64,000 nt of DNA, taken from contig NZ_FMWX01000007.1 of the NCBI RefSeq assembly GCF_900103265.1, positions 223,452 through 287,451 on the forward strand. The letters run 5' to 3'. The DNA is from Sphingomonas sp. NFR15. Its GTDB lineage: Bacteria; Pseudomonadota; Alphaproteobacteria; Sphingomonadales; Sphingomonadaceae. The position numbers were made by a program, and so were the translations under genes. The number at the start of each line of letters is the position of its first letter. Positions within the stretch are counted from its first letter, which is position 1. The notes below the pieces were generated by a model that did no database searches, was not told where the DNA came from, and saw nothing but the letters and a program-made list of their open reading frames with translations. This document shows, one piece after another, positions 26,464 through 34,870 of the stretch.

Positions 26464-28377
26464 CTATTTCGCGGGGGCGTCCACCACCGGCAGTTCGATC
26501 GCGCTGGCCTGTGCCGGCGAATGGATTACGCGGATCGTCGCCTTGCGGTAATCCTGTGGCCTCGCATCGAAGATATTCGGCACGAAGGTTTGCGGGTTGC
26601 GATCGTAAAGCGGGAACCAGCTCGACTGGATCTGCACCATGATGCGGTGGCCGGGCAGGAAGACGTGGTTCACGTTGGGCAGGGCGAAACGGTAGCCGAG
26701 TGGCGCGCCCGGGGTGATCGGTTTGGGATCGGAGAAGCTCTCGCGGTAGCGGCCGCGCAGGATGTCCATCGCGACCGGCAGTTGGTAGCCGCCGAGTTCG
26801 GGCTTCTCGGCATATTCGTCGGGGTAGACGTCGATCAGCTTGACGACGAAATCGCCGTCGCTGCCGGTCGTCGAGGCGATCAGATCTGCGACCGGCGCGC
26901 CGGCCAGCGCGACCGGGCCATCGAGCGGTGCGGTCTGATAGGTCAGCACGTCGGTGCGGTCGGCGAACGGGCGCTGGTCGTCGACCAGCCATTGCCGCCA
27001 CGTCGATCCGGTCGCGTAGGTCGGGCGGATCGGGCGAAGCCGGTAGGGGATCGGCTTGGCCGGGTCCGACACATAATCGTCCGCGCCCTCGGCGGTGGGC
27101 GCGCTGAAGGCGAGCCCACCGCCGGCCTGAAGATACAATTTCCGCGTCGGCGCCGCGCAGCCGGTCGCACAGGCCGAGGGCCAGCCGGGCAGCCGTTGCC
27201 AGATGTTGGTGCCGGTCTGGAACGCGGTGACCGGCGCGATGTCGGCGGGGGTGCCGCCGGTCTTGAGCGCGCCGTCCAGGAACGGGATCAGCACGTGGTG
27301 GCGAAACCACGCGCCGGTATCCGAGCCGAAGCGGATCGCGCCCAAGCTGTCGCCGGTGCCGCTCCAGCCGCCATGCGCCCACGGCCCCAAAGCGAGATGG
27401 TTGACGTGGTTCGGATCGTTCTTGCTGACCGCTTCATAGGCCGCGACCGCGCCGTACATATCCTCCTGATCCCATTGGCTGGCGATCCACAGCGTCGGCA
27501 CGGTCTGGGGCTGCTTGGGCAGGATCGTCTCGAGCGCCTGCGCTTGCCAGTACGCGTCATAGGCGGGGTGATCGTGCAGATCCTTGACGACCTGGATCTG
27601 GTCGAGTCTGCGGCTCTTGACGAAGCCGCTGGCGGAGCCGGCGCGCAGGAAGGTGTCATAGTCGTCGTACGCGTCGCGCCACAGATCATCGCCTTCGCCG
27701 CGCGCGGTATCCTGGCTAAAATAGTAATCATATCCGATCTGGCGGAACGCGCCGCCGTGGAAGTCGTCGTCGCCCATCCAGGTGTTGATGACCGGGTTCA
27801 TCGGCGCGGCGGCTTTCAGCGCGGGGTGGGGGTGGACCAGCGCCATCGCCGCCATCATCCCGTCATAGCTGGTGCCGAGGATGCCGACGCGGCCGTTCGA
27901 TTCGGGCACATGTTTGGTCAGCCAGTCGATCGTGTCATAGGCGTCGGTCGAATGATCGACCTTTGTGCCGTTGAGCGGGCCGATCAGCGGGCGTTCGTTG
28001 ACATACTGGCCCTTCGAACCATGTTTGCCCCGCACGTCCTCGAACGCCAGGATGTAACCGGCCTTGAGGAACTCGGCGAAGGCCGCACCGACCAGCATCA
28101 CGCCGTGGCTGCTCTCGGCGCGGCTGGTCGCCTTCTCGGCGCCATAGGGGGTGCGCTCGAGCAGGATCGGCGCGTCGCGCGTGCCTTTGGGGACGATCAG
28201 CACCATGTGCAGCGTGACACCGTCGCGCATCTTCACGTCGACTTCGCGGCGGTCGTAGTCGAACGTGGTCCGGACCGGCGTGAACTTGGCCGGGATGCCG
28301 TTGGGCAGGGTCTGCGCGCCACTCGCAGTCGCCATCGTCAAGGCCGCGCCGGCCAGCAGCTTCCCGAAAGTCTTCAT
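26464..28377 (-). CDS. Secreted CocE/NonD-family serine hydrolase
   Basis: A 637-residue alpha/beta hydrolase of the X-Pro dipeptidyl-peptidase/CocE family. A signal peptide covers about residues 1-20. The nucleophile motif GILGTSYDGMMAA is near residue 177, and the body contains the PYGAEKATSRA and DIRG-like FEDVRGKHGSKG segments; a C-terminal jelly-roll domain follows from about residue 380. These enzymes hydrolyse esters or amide bonds such as acylated beta-lactams, cocaine-like esters or proline peptides. The start is the ATG at 28377, giving the signal peptide; no regulatory hints were seen. The exact substrate is unknown. Confidence 0.9.
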   Translation of the reverse strand: MKTFGKLLAGAALTMATASGAQTLPNGIPAKFTPVRTTFDYDRREVDVKMRDGVTLHMVLIVPKGTRDAPILLERTPYGAEKATSRAESSHGVMLVGAAFAEFLKAGYILAFEDVRGKHGSKGQYVNERPLIGPLNGTKVDHSTDAYDTIDWLTKHVPESNGRVGILGTSYDGMMAAMALVHPHPALKAAAPMNPVINTWMGDDDFHGGAFRQIGYDYYFSQDTARGEGDDLWRDAYDDYDTFLRAGSASGFVKSRRLDQIQVVKDLHDHPAYDAYWQAQALETILPKQPQTVPTLWIASQWDQEDMYGAVAAYEAVSKNDPNHVNHLALGPWAHGGWSGTGDSLGAIRFGSDTGAWFRHHVLIPFLDGALKTGGTPADIAPVTAFQTGTNIWQRLPGWPSACATGCAAPTRKLYLQAGGGLAFSAPTAEGADDYVSDPAKPIPYRLRPIRPTYATGSTWRQWLVDDQRPFADRTDVLTYQTAPLDGPVALAGAPVADLIASTTGSDGDFVVKLIDVYPDEYAEKPELGGYQLPVAMDILRGRYRESFSDPKPITPGAPLGYRFALPNVNHVFLPGHRIMVQIQSSWFPLYDRNPQTFVPNIFDARPQDYRKATIRVIHSPAQASAIELPVVDAPAK

Positions 28378-28731
28378 ATGCGTCCTGTCCTCAGTCTCGT
28401 CCCGACGTGCCACAGCGCGCGGGTTTCGCACAGGCGGATTTCGGCACGGCGATGCCGCTAGAGCAAGTCGCCCCGGACGGCATGCTCGAACTCGACCGGA
28501 TCGTGCGCGCGCAGGACATGCATTCCGGCGGTGGGCGATCGACAGGCCGCGGACCCACCGCCGGTTGGCGAGGCGGGCGTGTGGTTTTCAGAGATCGGGA
28601 GGTTCGCGACCCGCCCCGCCGCGCCGATGGCTTGACGTATATCAACGCGATTGTGGCGCGGGACTCCGCCCCTGAAAGCAACTTCGGCGAAGTCGGTTCG
28701 TTGGAGCGGCAAGACTGAGAGGATCGATCCC
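28378..28731. promoter_or_regulatory. Control region between CocE hydrolase and diiron-oxygenase gene
   Basis: This 354-bp stretch has no credible gene; the small ORFs in it are high-GC shadows. It must carry the divergent promoters for both neighbours. The only clear element is the FNR/Anr-type box at 28632-28645. A GAGAGGA ribosome site for the next gene lies at about 28717-28723. Confidence 0.55.
28632..28645. promoter_or_regulatory. FNR/Anr-type operator TTGAC-N4-ATCAA
   Basis: The 14-bp palindrome TTGACGTATATCAA differs from the FNR/Anr consensus TTGAT-N4-ATCAA at one base. Its centre is about 93 bp upstream of the TTG start of the diiron-protein gene. Regulation by an oxygen- or nitric-oxide-sensing CRP/FNR protein is inferred from this match; it has not been shown. 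Confidence 0.55.
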
Positions 28732-29649
28732 TTGCTTCATACTCTAGATCAAGGCGTGCCCGCCAGCACGTCGCAGTTCCTGACCGACAGTTTCCAGCGC
28801 GGTCTCGCCCGCTGGAACCGGGAGCGGCTCCAGCCCGGCTTTCCGAGCGCGGACTGGCAGGGCCAGTTCGAGCGCGACAGCCGCATGTTGCGGCTGGAAG
28901 GTGCGTTCCTGGAGGAACTGCGCGCCGAAATCCGCGACGAGGCGGCCGCCGCGCCGACCGATGTCGAAGGGTTCATCGCCTGGTTCGAAGAGCTGAAGGC
29001 GACTGGACCGGGGCAGGGCGATCCGCTTTTCCCGTGGCTTGCCGAACATGCCACGCGCGACGAACTGCGCTGGTTCTTCGAGCAGGAGGCCGCCGGCGAG
29101 GCCGGGTTCGATGATCTCGTCGCCTATACGCAGGTCAAGCTGCCGACCGCCCCCAAGATGGAGCTCGCCCGCAACTATTGGGACGAGATGGGACGCGGCA
29201 ACGCCAAGGGCATGCACGGCCCGATGCTCGATGCGCTGGTCGAGACGCTGGAGGTCAATCCGGTGATCGAGAACACCGTGTGGCAGAGCCTCTCGCTCGC
29301 CAATGCGATGACTGCGATGGCGACGACGCGGCGCTATGCGTGGCATTCGGTGGGTGCGCTCGGTGTCATCGAACTCACCGCACCGGCGCGCGCCGCCTAC
29401 GTCGCGCAAGGTCTGCGCCGCATCGGCCTGTCCGATCGCGAGCGCCGCTACTTCCAGCTCCACGCCGTGCTCGACATCAAGCATAGCGAGGACTGGAACC
29501 GCGAGGCGCTGCGCCCGGCAGTGGCGGAAGACCCGCGGCGCGCGACCGCGATCGCCGAAGGCGCGCTGATCCGGCTGCGCTGCGGCGAGCGTTGTTTCGA
29601 TCAGTATCGCGCGTCGTTGTGGAACGGCGGCGACCGGTCGCGGGGGTGA
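28732..29649 (+). CDS. Heme-oxygenase-like diiron protein (iron-containing redox enzyme family)
   Basis: A 305-residue all-helical protein of the iron-containing redox enzyme (HDO-like) superfamily, whose known members (for example UndA and SznF) use a labile diiron centre and O2. Candidate metal residues are Glu in FFEQEAAGE (residues 118-123), Glu152 and His162 in the DEMGRGNAKGMHG stretch, Glu214 in GVIEL, and His244, Asp248 and His251 in LHAVLDIKHSEDW. The start is a TTG at 28732 with GAGAGGA at the right distance; no ATG fits. Its stop overlaps the GTG start of a methyltransferase. The pair looks like a small biosynthetic or tailoring unit of unknown product. Confidence 0.83.
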   Translation: MLHTLDQGVPASTSQFLTDSFQRGLARWNRERLQPGFPSADWQGQFERDSRMLRLEGAFLEELRAEIRDEAAAAPTDVEGFIAWFEELKATGPGQGDPLFPWLAEHATRDELRWFFEQEAAGEAGFDDLVAYTQVKLPTAPKMELARNYWDEMGRGNAKGMHGPMLDALVETLEVNPVIENTVWQSLSLANAMTAMATTRRYAWHSVGALGVIELTAPARAAYVAQGLRRIGLSDRERRYFQLHAVLDIKHSEDWNREALRPAVAEDPRRATAIAEGALIRLRCGERCFDQYRASLWNGGDRSRG

Positions 29650-30620
29650 TTGCGGCGCATGCCGGGGAGGCCGATACGGTTGCCTCGGGATCTGAAGACG
29701 CGGCGTTGCTGGCGCTGCTCCGGCGGCTGGATGAAGGTGGCTATGCGTTCGTCACACCGACGCCGCTGACCCATGCGCGCGTCGTGGCGCGGGCGGACCG
29801 GCAACGGGCGCGCTGTGTCCGCGATGTGCTGGGCTGGTCATTGCCGTTCGAGCGCGGCGAGATCGACGCCGAAATCGAGATGCTGCTCGACCGGGCGGGA
29901 ATGTTGCACACCGACGCCGCGCTGTCGCGATCTCGCGTTCGCGTGTCGTCGCTGCACGACCGGCTGTTCCTGCATTCGGCCTATCCGACTCATGATACCG
30001 ATGCGGTGTTCTTCGGCCCGGACAGTTACCGGTTCGCCGATCTGATCCGCGTGGAACTGGCTTCAATTGCCGTTCGTGCGCGGCTGCGCATCCTCGATAT
30101 CGGCACCGGCTCGGGCGTCGGGGCGATCGTCGCGGCGTCGGCCTGTCGCGGTGCGCAGGTCTGCGCGACCGACATCAATCCACGCGCGCTGCGCTTCGCG
30201 CGCATCAACGCCACGGCCGCCGGGGTGACGATGGACGCGCATCACGCACCGACGCTCGACACGGTCGAGGGCGCGTTCGACGTCATCACGGCCAATCCGC
30301 CCTATATCATCGATGCGGATAGCCGCCTGTACCGCGACGGCGGCGGCATGCACGGCGCGCAACTCTCGCTCGACATGACGCGCATGGCGCTCGACCGGCT
30401 TGCGCCGGGTGGCAGGGTGATCCTGTACACCGGCAGCGCGATCGTCGAGGGTGACGATGCGCTCAAGCGTGCGCTCGCCGATGCAGCATCGGCAGGAGGA
30501 TTCGGCCTCGACTATCGCGAACTGGACCCCGACGTGTTCGGCGAGGAACTCGATCAGCCGGGCTATGCCGATGTCGAGCGGATCGCATTGGTTGCAGCGG
30601 TTCTGACCCGGCCGGTCTGA
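29646..30620 (+). CDS. PrmC/HemK-like small-domain methyltransferase coupled to the diiron protein
   Basis: A 324-residue SAM-dependent methyltransferase. SAM motif I DIGTGSG is at residues 151-157 and the NPPY motif, which normally binds the amide or amine to be methylated, at residues 217-220. The N-terminal 140 residues are not the PrmC helical bundle and include a YPTHDTDAVFFGPDSYRF segment, so the substrate is probably not a release factor. The GTG at 29646 overlaps the stop of the diiron-protein gene, giving strong translational coupling; longer in-frame starts exist but would overlap that gene. The function is unknown; N-methylation of a product of the diiron enzyme is a hypothesis. 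Confidence 0.8.
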   Translation: MIAAHAGEADTVASGSEDAALLALLRRLDEGGYAFVTPTPLTHARVVARADRQRARCVRDVLGWSLPFERGEIDAEIEMLLDRAGMLHTDAALSRSRVRVSSLHDRLFLHSAYPTHDTDAVFFGPDSYRFADLIRVELASIAVRARLRILDIGTGSGVGAIVAASACRGAQVCATDINPRALRFARINATAAGVTMDAHHAPTLDTVEGAFDVITANPPYIIDADSRLYRDGGGMHGAQLSLDMTRMALDRLAPGGRVILYTGSAIVEGDDALKRALADAASAGGFGLDYRELDPDVFGEELDQPGYADVERIALVAAVLTRPV

Positions 30621-30678
30621 TGGTCCTTCCTGCGGGCTGCGGGTAGGCGATCGCTGCGCGCTGGGCCTGTCCTTCGCA

Positions 30679-31929
30679 TCACGCGCGCCCCGCCTCCAGC
30701 ACCGCGTCCTGCCCATCCGAACGCGGCTGGCGGCTCCCCACGATCCGCGCGACCGCGAGATCGGCAGTGACGTTCCCGACGGTGCGGAAGATGTCGGGGA
30801 AGGTTTCGACTGCGAGCAGCAGCGGCAGGATGCCGATCGGCACGCCCATCGCGAGGCAGACCGGGCCGATCGTCGCGAAGAACGAAACCTGCGCGGGCAG
30901 GCCGACCGCCGCGAGGCTCACCACGGCGGCGACGCACGCGCCGAGCAGCAGCACCCCGGCGCCGAGCGGGATGTCGAGCAGGTGCGCGAGGTAGATCGCC
31001 ACGCCGACATTGGCGGCGGCACTGGCCGCGCGGAAGATCGACACCGCCAGCGGCAGCACCACGCCCGCCTCCGCCTTGCGGACGCCGAGCGCATTCGCCG
31101 CATCGATCATCGCCGGGAGCGAGGCGAGCGAGGACTGCGTGCTGAGCGCGACCACCTGCGCGGGCAACACCGCGCGTGCGAACGCCAGCGGCGAAACACG
31201 CCCCAGCAGCGGGCCGGCGACGTAGCAGGCGAGCGCGGTGGCGATGCAGGCGATCGCGATGACGATGACATAATGGCCGAGCGCCCCCGCCGCTCCGGCG
31301 CCCATCTTCGCGCCCACGCCGATCGCGAGCGCGCAGACGCCGATCGGCGCGAGCCACAGGATCCATTGCACGATGACGAGCATCGCCTGGACGATCGCCT
31401 TGAACACCAGGTCGAGCTGGCGCTGAAGCTCCGGCTCGATCCGGCTGATCGCGAAGCCGAACAGCAGCGCGAAGACCACCAGCGGCGTCATCGCGGTGTC
31501 GCTCGCCGCCTTGATCGGGTTGGTGGGGATGAAGCCGGTCAGCCAGTCGCTGGTCGATCCGATCGCGGGTGCGGCGTCGGCACCGGTGCGCAGGGCCGCC
31601 GCACTGGCGGGAACGGGCCAGACATCGAGCAGCGCCGTCGTCACCACCACGCTGAGCAGGCATGCCGCGACGAGCAGGATCGCGAACCAGATCAACGCGC
31701 GTATGCCGATCCGGCTGCCGCCCGCTTCACGTCCGGCGGCGACGATCCCGGTCACCAGCAGCGAGAACACGAGCGGCACGACCGTCATCGTCAAGGCGTT
31801 GAGCCACAGCGTCCCGATCGGCCGTGCCACCGCCACGACCGTTATCCCGGTCGCTGAGTCGCCGAGCAGCGCGCCCACGCCGAGGCCGAGCACGAGGCCC
31901 GCGAGAATCAGAATCGAACGAAGGTTCAT
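30679..31929 (-). CDS. Dicarboxylate/amino acid:cation symporter (DAACS family)
   Basis: A 416-residue inner-membrane carrier of the DctA/GltP family with about eight transmembrane helices plus two re-entrant loops. The serine-rich hairpin ALSTQSSLASLPAM (about residue 270) and the conserved segment NTPLVVFALLFGFAISRIEPE-like stretch support the family, and the C-terminal PDIFRTVGNVTADLAVARIV is characteristic. It imports dicarboxylates, glutamate, aspartate or neutral amino acids with protons or sodium; the substrate cannot be read from sequence. It stands alone between convergent and same-strand neighbours. Confidence 0.9.
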   Translation of the reverse strand: MNLRSILILAGLVLGLGVGALLGDSATGITVVAVARPIGTLWLNALTMTVVPLVFSLLVTGIVAAGREAGGSRIGIRALIWFAILLVAACLLSVVVTTALLDVWPVPASAAALRTGADAAPAIGSTSDWLTGFIPTNPIKAASDTAMTPLVVFALLFGFAISRIEPELQRQLDLVFKAIVQAMLVIVQWILWLAPIGVCALAIGVGAKMGAGAAGALGHYVIVIAIACIATALACYVAGPLLGRVSPLAFARAVLPAQVVALSTQSSLASLPAMIDAANALGVRKAEAGVVLPLAVSIFRAASAAANVGVAIYLAHLLDIPLGAGVLLLGACVAAVVSLAAVGLPAQVSFFATIGPVCLAMGVPIGILPLLLAVETFPDIFRTVGNVTADLAVARIVGSRQPRSDGQDAVLEAGRA

Positions 31930-32014
31930 GGCGGGCTCGCGGGTGGCGGGTGGGAAAGCCGCTGCGAGCGGCGCGGCGGGCGGCTGCGGTGGCCCGCCGC
32001 GCCGCGCTGGTCGG

Positions 32015-32212
32015 TTAGCGACGGACGCCGCGGATCGAGTTCAGTACCGCGATGGCGGCGATGCCGAGGAAGGCGGCACTCGTCCACGGACGGGCCTTGG
32101 CGAAGCTCTTGGCTTTCTCGGTAAGGGGTGCGTCACCCGAGAAGTGCTCGCGGAATGCGTCGGTCAGCGCGGTCTTGCCGTTGCTGGTCGGGGCGGCGGT
32201 TTCGTCGGCCAT
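32015..32212 (-). CDS. Small membrane-anchored protein (DUF883/YqjD-like)
   Basis: A 65-residue protein with an N-terminal polar region and a C-terminal transmembrane segment containing the RPWTSAAFLGIAAIAVL stretch, followed by a basic tail (RGVRR). This RPW-plus-hydrophobic-tail layout resembles YqjD/ElaB-type small proteins that bind ribosomes or stress factors at the membrane, but the sequence is short and the assignment is tentative. A Shine-Dalgarno-like AGGAGGATCTC lies directly before the start. Confidence 0.65.
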   Translation of the reverse strand: MADETAAPTSNGKTALTDAFREHFSGDAPLTEKAKSFAKARPWTSAAFLGIAAIAVLNSIRGVRR

Positions 32213-32284
32213 GAGATCCTCCTGATGCGCGGCGCGGGGGTACGCCGCTGTGCGGTGAACGCCCGGGCGGCGTGTCGGTGCCGT

Positions 32285-34672
32285 CTATTTCGGCAGAGCG
32301 TAAGCGATCACGTGATCGCCGAGTTTGGTGCCGAGCGAACCGTGTCCGCCCGCGACGACGACGACGAACTGCCGCCCGCTCGCCGCCGAGCGATACGACA
32401 TCGGCGTCGCCTGACCGCCAGCGGGCAGACGCGCGCGCCACAGCACCTTGCCGGTGCGCGTGTCATAGGCGCGGACGTAATCGTCGATCGCCGCCGCCAT
32501 GAAGGCGACGCCGCCCGCGGTCGTGATCGGTCCGCCCAGCGAGGGAACGCCGAGCTTGAACGGAAGCGGCAGGATCGTCTCGTCGCGGATCGTGCCGTTC
32601 TTGTGCTTCCACACCGTCTTGCCGGTGGTCAGATCGATCCCGGCGACATAGCCCCAGGGCGGCGCCTGGCAGGGCAGGCCGGCGAACGACAGGAACGGGT
32701 TCATGTCGACCGCGAACGGAGCGCCGGTATTCGGATTATAGCCCTGCTCGTTGGAGCCCTTGCGATCCGATCCACCCGCCGGACCGCGTTCGTTCGGGCC
32801 GCCGCTATCGTCCTTGCGCGGCACCAGCCGGTCGACGAAGGCGACGTAATTGGGATGGGCGAAGATCGCCTGACGCACCGGATCGATCGAGATGCCGCCC
32901 CAGTCCATCACCCCGAAATTGCCGGGGAACACGAGCGATCCCTTGAGCGAGGGCGGCGTGAACGGGCCTTGATAATCGAGCGACTTGAAGCGGATCCGGC
33001 ACCAGAGCTGATCGAGCATCGTCGTGCCCCACATATCGGTCTCGTGCGCGCGCTGCGGCATCAGCGACACGGCGGAGAAGGGCTGCGTCGGCGCGGTGTG
33101 GTCGCCCGGCGCGGCGCCGCCGGGCACCGGGCGTTCGGGCGCGGGGAAGATCGGCACGCCGGTGCGCCGGTCGAGCACGAACAGATTGCCGGTCTTGGTT
33201 GATTGTACCAGCGCCGGAACGGCGCCGCGCCCTGGCAGGTTGAGATCGACCAGGGCGGGCTGCGCGGGCACGTCCATGTCCCACAGGTCGTGGTGGACGG
33301 TCTGGTAGATCCAGCGCGGCTTGCCGGTGGCGATGTCGAGCGCCAGCACCGAAGTCGCGAACTTCTCGGTGGTCGCCGGGCGGTTGCCGCCCCATTGGTC
33401 GACCGCGCCCATCCCCATCGGCAGATAGACGAGGCCGAGCGTTTCGTCGGCGGCCGGGGTGCTCCAGCTATTCGGCGACGACGGAGTATAATGCTTGCCG
33501 GCGCCGAGCGGTGCGGTGTCGTCAGGGTTGCCGGGATCGAAGTTCCACACCAGCCGCCCGGTCGCGGCGTCATAGCCGCGGATCACGCCCGAGGGCACTT
33601 TGGTGGAAATGTTGTCGAACACCGCGCCGCCGGTAACGACCAAGCCGCGCGCGACCAGTGGCGCGGACGTGACCTGATACCAGCCCTGATTATAGTCGGT
33701 CTGGCCGGGCAGCAGGCTGACCGTGCCGTTCCGCCCGAAGCTGCGGCACGGCGCGCCGGTGCGCGGATCGAGCGCGATCAGCCGGCTGTCGTTGGTGGCG
33801 AGGAAGATACGCTGCGGGCAATCGTCCACACGCGCCCCGGTTTTCGCCCCGTCCCAATAAGACACGCCACGACAGGTGAGGTGCTGCATGTTCGTCTTCG
33901 AGGTCGCGATCTTGGGATCGAAGCGCCAACGCTCCTTGCCGGTCTCGGCATCGACCGCGATTACCCAGTCGTGCGGTGTACACAGATAGACGGTGTCGCC
34001 GACCTTGATCGGCGTCATCTCATACGTGGTCTCGCCCGGATCGGTATCGCGCTTGCGGTCGCCGGTCTCGAGCTGCCATGCGACCTTGAGCTTGCCGACG
34101 TTGGCGGGCGTGATCTGCGTGAGCGGCGAGAATTTGTCGCCGTACCAGCTTCGCGCATAGGCTTGCCAGTCGTCGTCGGGAACCCCGTGCAGGTTCGCGG
34201 CGAGCGCGTTGCGCGGGCCGGGCAGCGTGCCTTCGAGGTCATGCACATCGCGCGCCAGCGATACGCCGCCGAACAGCGCGGCGAGCGCCAGCATCGCCGC
34301 CAGCGGCCCCGCGCCGCGCAGCCAGCCGGTACGCGGCGTGAGGCGCTTCACCGTCCACGGCAGCACGAGCAGTATGCCGAAGAGGAAGATCAGGTCGCCG
34401 CGCGGCACCAGCGGCCACCAGTCCGCGCCGATTTCGGCCCATGCCCAGACCACCGTACCGAGCACCAGCGCGGCGAACAGATGGAGCGCCGCGACGTGCC
34501 GGCACCACAGCAGCACCGCCGTCGCCAGCATCGCGAGACCGGCGACCGCGTAAAACAGGCTTCCGCCAAGCAGGATCAGCCACCCGCCGCCGACCAGATT
34601 GAGCGCCCCGACCGTGCCGATCAGCACGGCGAGGATATGCGGCAGCCGGGCAGGATGGCTGGTATGGGGCAT
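32285..34672 (-). CDS. gcd: Membrane-bound PQQ-dependent glucose dehydrogenase
   Basis: A 795-residue quinoprotein, the same length as Escherichia coli mGDH. The first 150 residues form about five transmembrane helices that bind ubiquinone; the rest is the eight-bladed PQQ propeller, with the start segment NLHGVPDDDWQAYARSWYGDKFSPLTQITP, the TCRGVSYWDG segment, and HHDLWDMDVPAQPALVDL. It oxidises glucose to gluconolactone in the periplasm and feeds electrons to quinone. The ATG at 34672 gives the membrane N-terminus. PQQ synthesis genes are not visible. It is divergent from the Mfd-like gene. Confidence 0.95.
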   Translation of the reverse strand: MPHTSHPARLPHILAVLIGTVGALNLVGGGWLILLGGSLFYAVAGLAMLATAVLLWCRHVAALHLFAALVLGTVVWAWAEIGADWWPLVPRGDLIFLFGILLVLPWTVKRLTPRTGWLRGAGPLAAMLALAALFGGVSLARDVHDLEGTLPGPRNALAANLHGVPDDDWQAYARSWYGDKFSPLTQITPANVGKLKVAWQLETGDRKRDTDPGETTYEMTPIKVGDTVYLCTPHDWVIAVDAETGKERWRFDPKIATSKTNMQHLTCRGVSYWDGAKTGARVDDCPQRIFLATNDSRLIALDPRTGAPCRSFGRNGTVSLLPGQTDYNQGWYQVTSAPLVARGLVVTGGAVFDNISTKVPSGVIRGYDAATGRLVWNFDPGNPDDTAPLGAGKHYTPSSPNSWSTPAADETLGLVYLPMGMGAVDQWGGNRPATTEKFATSVLALDIATGKPRWIYQTVHHDLWDMDVPAQPALVDLNLPGRGAVPALVQSTKTGNLFVLDRRTGVPIFPAPERPVPGGAAPGDHTAPTQPFSAVSLMPQRAHETDMWGTTMLDQLWCRIRFKSLDYQGPFTPPSLKGSLVFPGNFGVMDWGGISIDPVRQAIFAHPNYVAFVDRLVPRKDDSGGPNERGPAGGSDRKGSNEQGYNPNTGAPFAVDMNPFLSFAGLPCQAPPWGYVAGIDLTTGKTVWKHKNGTIRDETILPLPFKLGVPSLGGPITTAGGVAFMAAAIDDYVRAYDTRTGKVLWRARLPAGGQATPMSYRSAASGRQFVVVVAGGHGSLGTKLGDHVIAYALPK

Positions 34673-34810
34673 GGGGAGACTCCGCGAAGCGACTGCCGCA
34701 ATACCATCGCGGCGGCGCGATGGTTCCGCCATGCGATTCAGGTTAGCGCATCTCCCGCGTGGAACACCGTTCGCGCTCTCCTGTTCTTGCCTGCCTGAAG
34801 TGGAGAGATA

Positions 34811-34870
34811 ATGGCCGATTCCCCGAAAAAGCGTTGTGTCGCGGAAATTTACGCGGACGCCCGCGCGTGA
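34811..34870 (+). CDS. 19-codon upstream ORF coupled to the Mfd-like gene
   Basis: A short ORF encoding MADSPKKRCVAEIYADARA. It starts with ATG behind a strong TGGAGAGATA ribosome site, whereas the following long gene has only a weak one. Its stop TGA overlaps the GTG start of the Mfd-like gene (sequence GTGA). The peptide has no recognisable domain. It could be a translational-coupling leader; alternatively it may reflect a frameshifted true N-terminus of the long protein. Confidence 0.45.
   Translation: MADSPKKRCVAEIYADARA

Noticed and set aside
26521..28461. 646-codon plus-strand open frame
   Set aside because: Antisense shadow of the CocE hydrolase caused by high GC; no domain or ribosome site.
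33203..34798. 531-codon plus-strand open frame opposite gcd
   Set aside because: Shadow of the quinoprotein glucose dehydrogenase with no family motifs.
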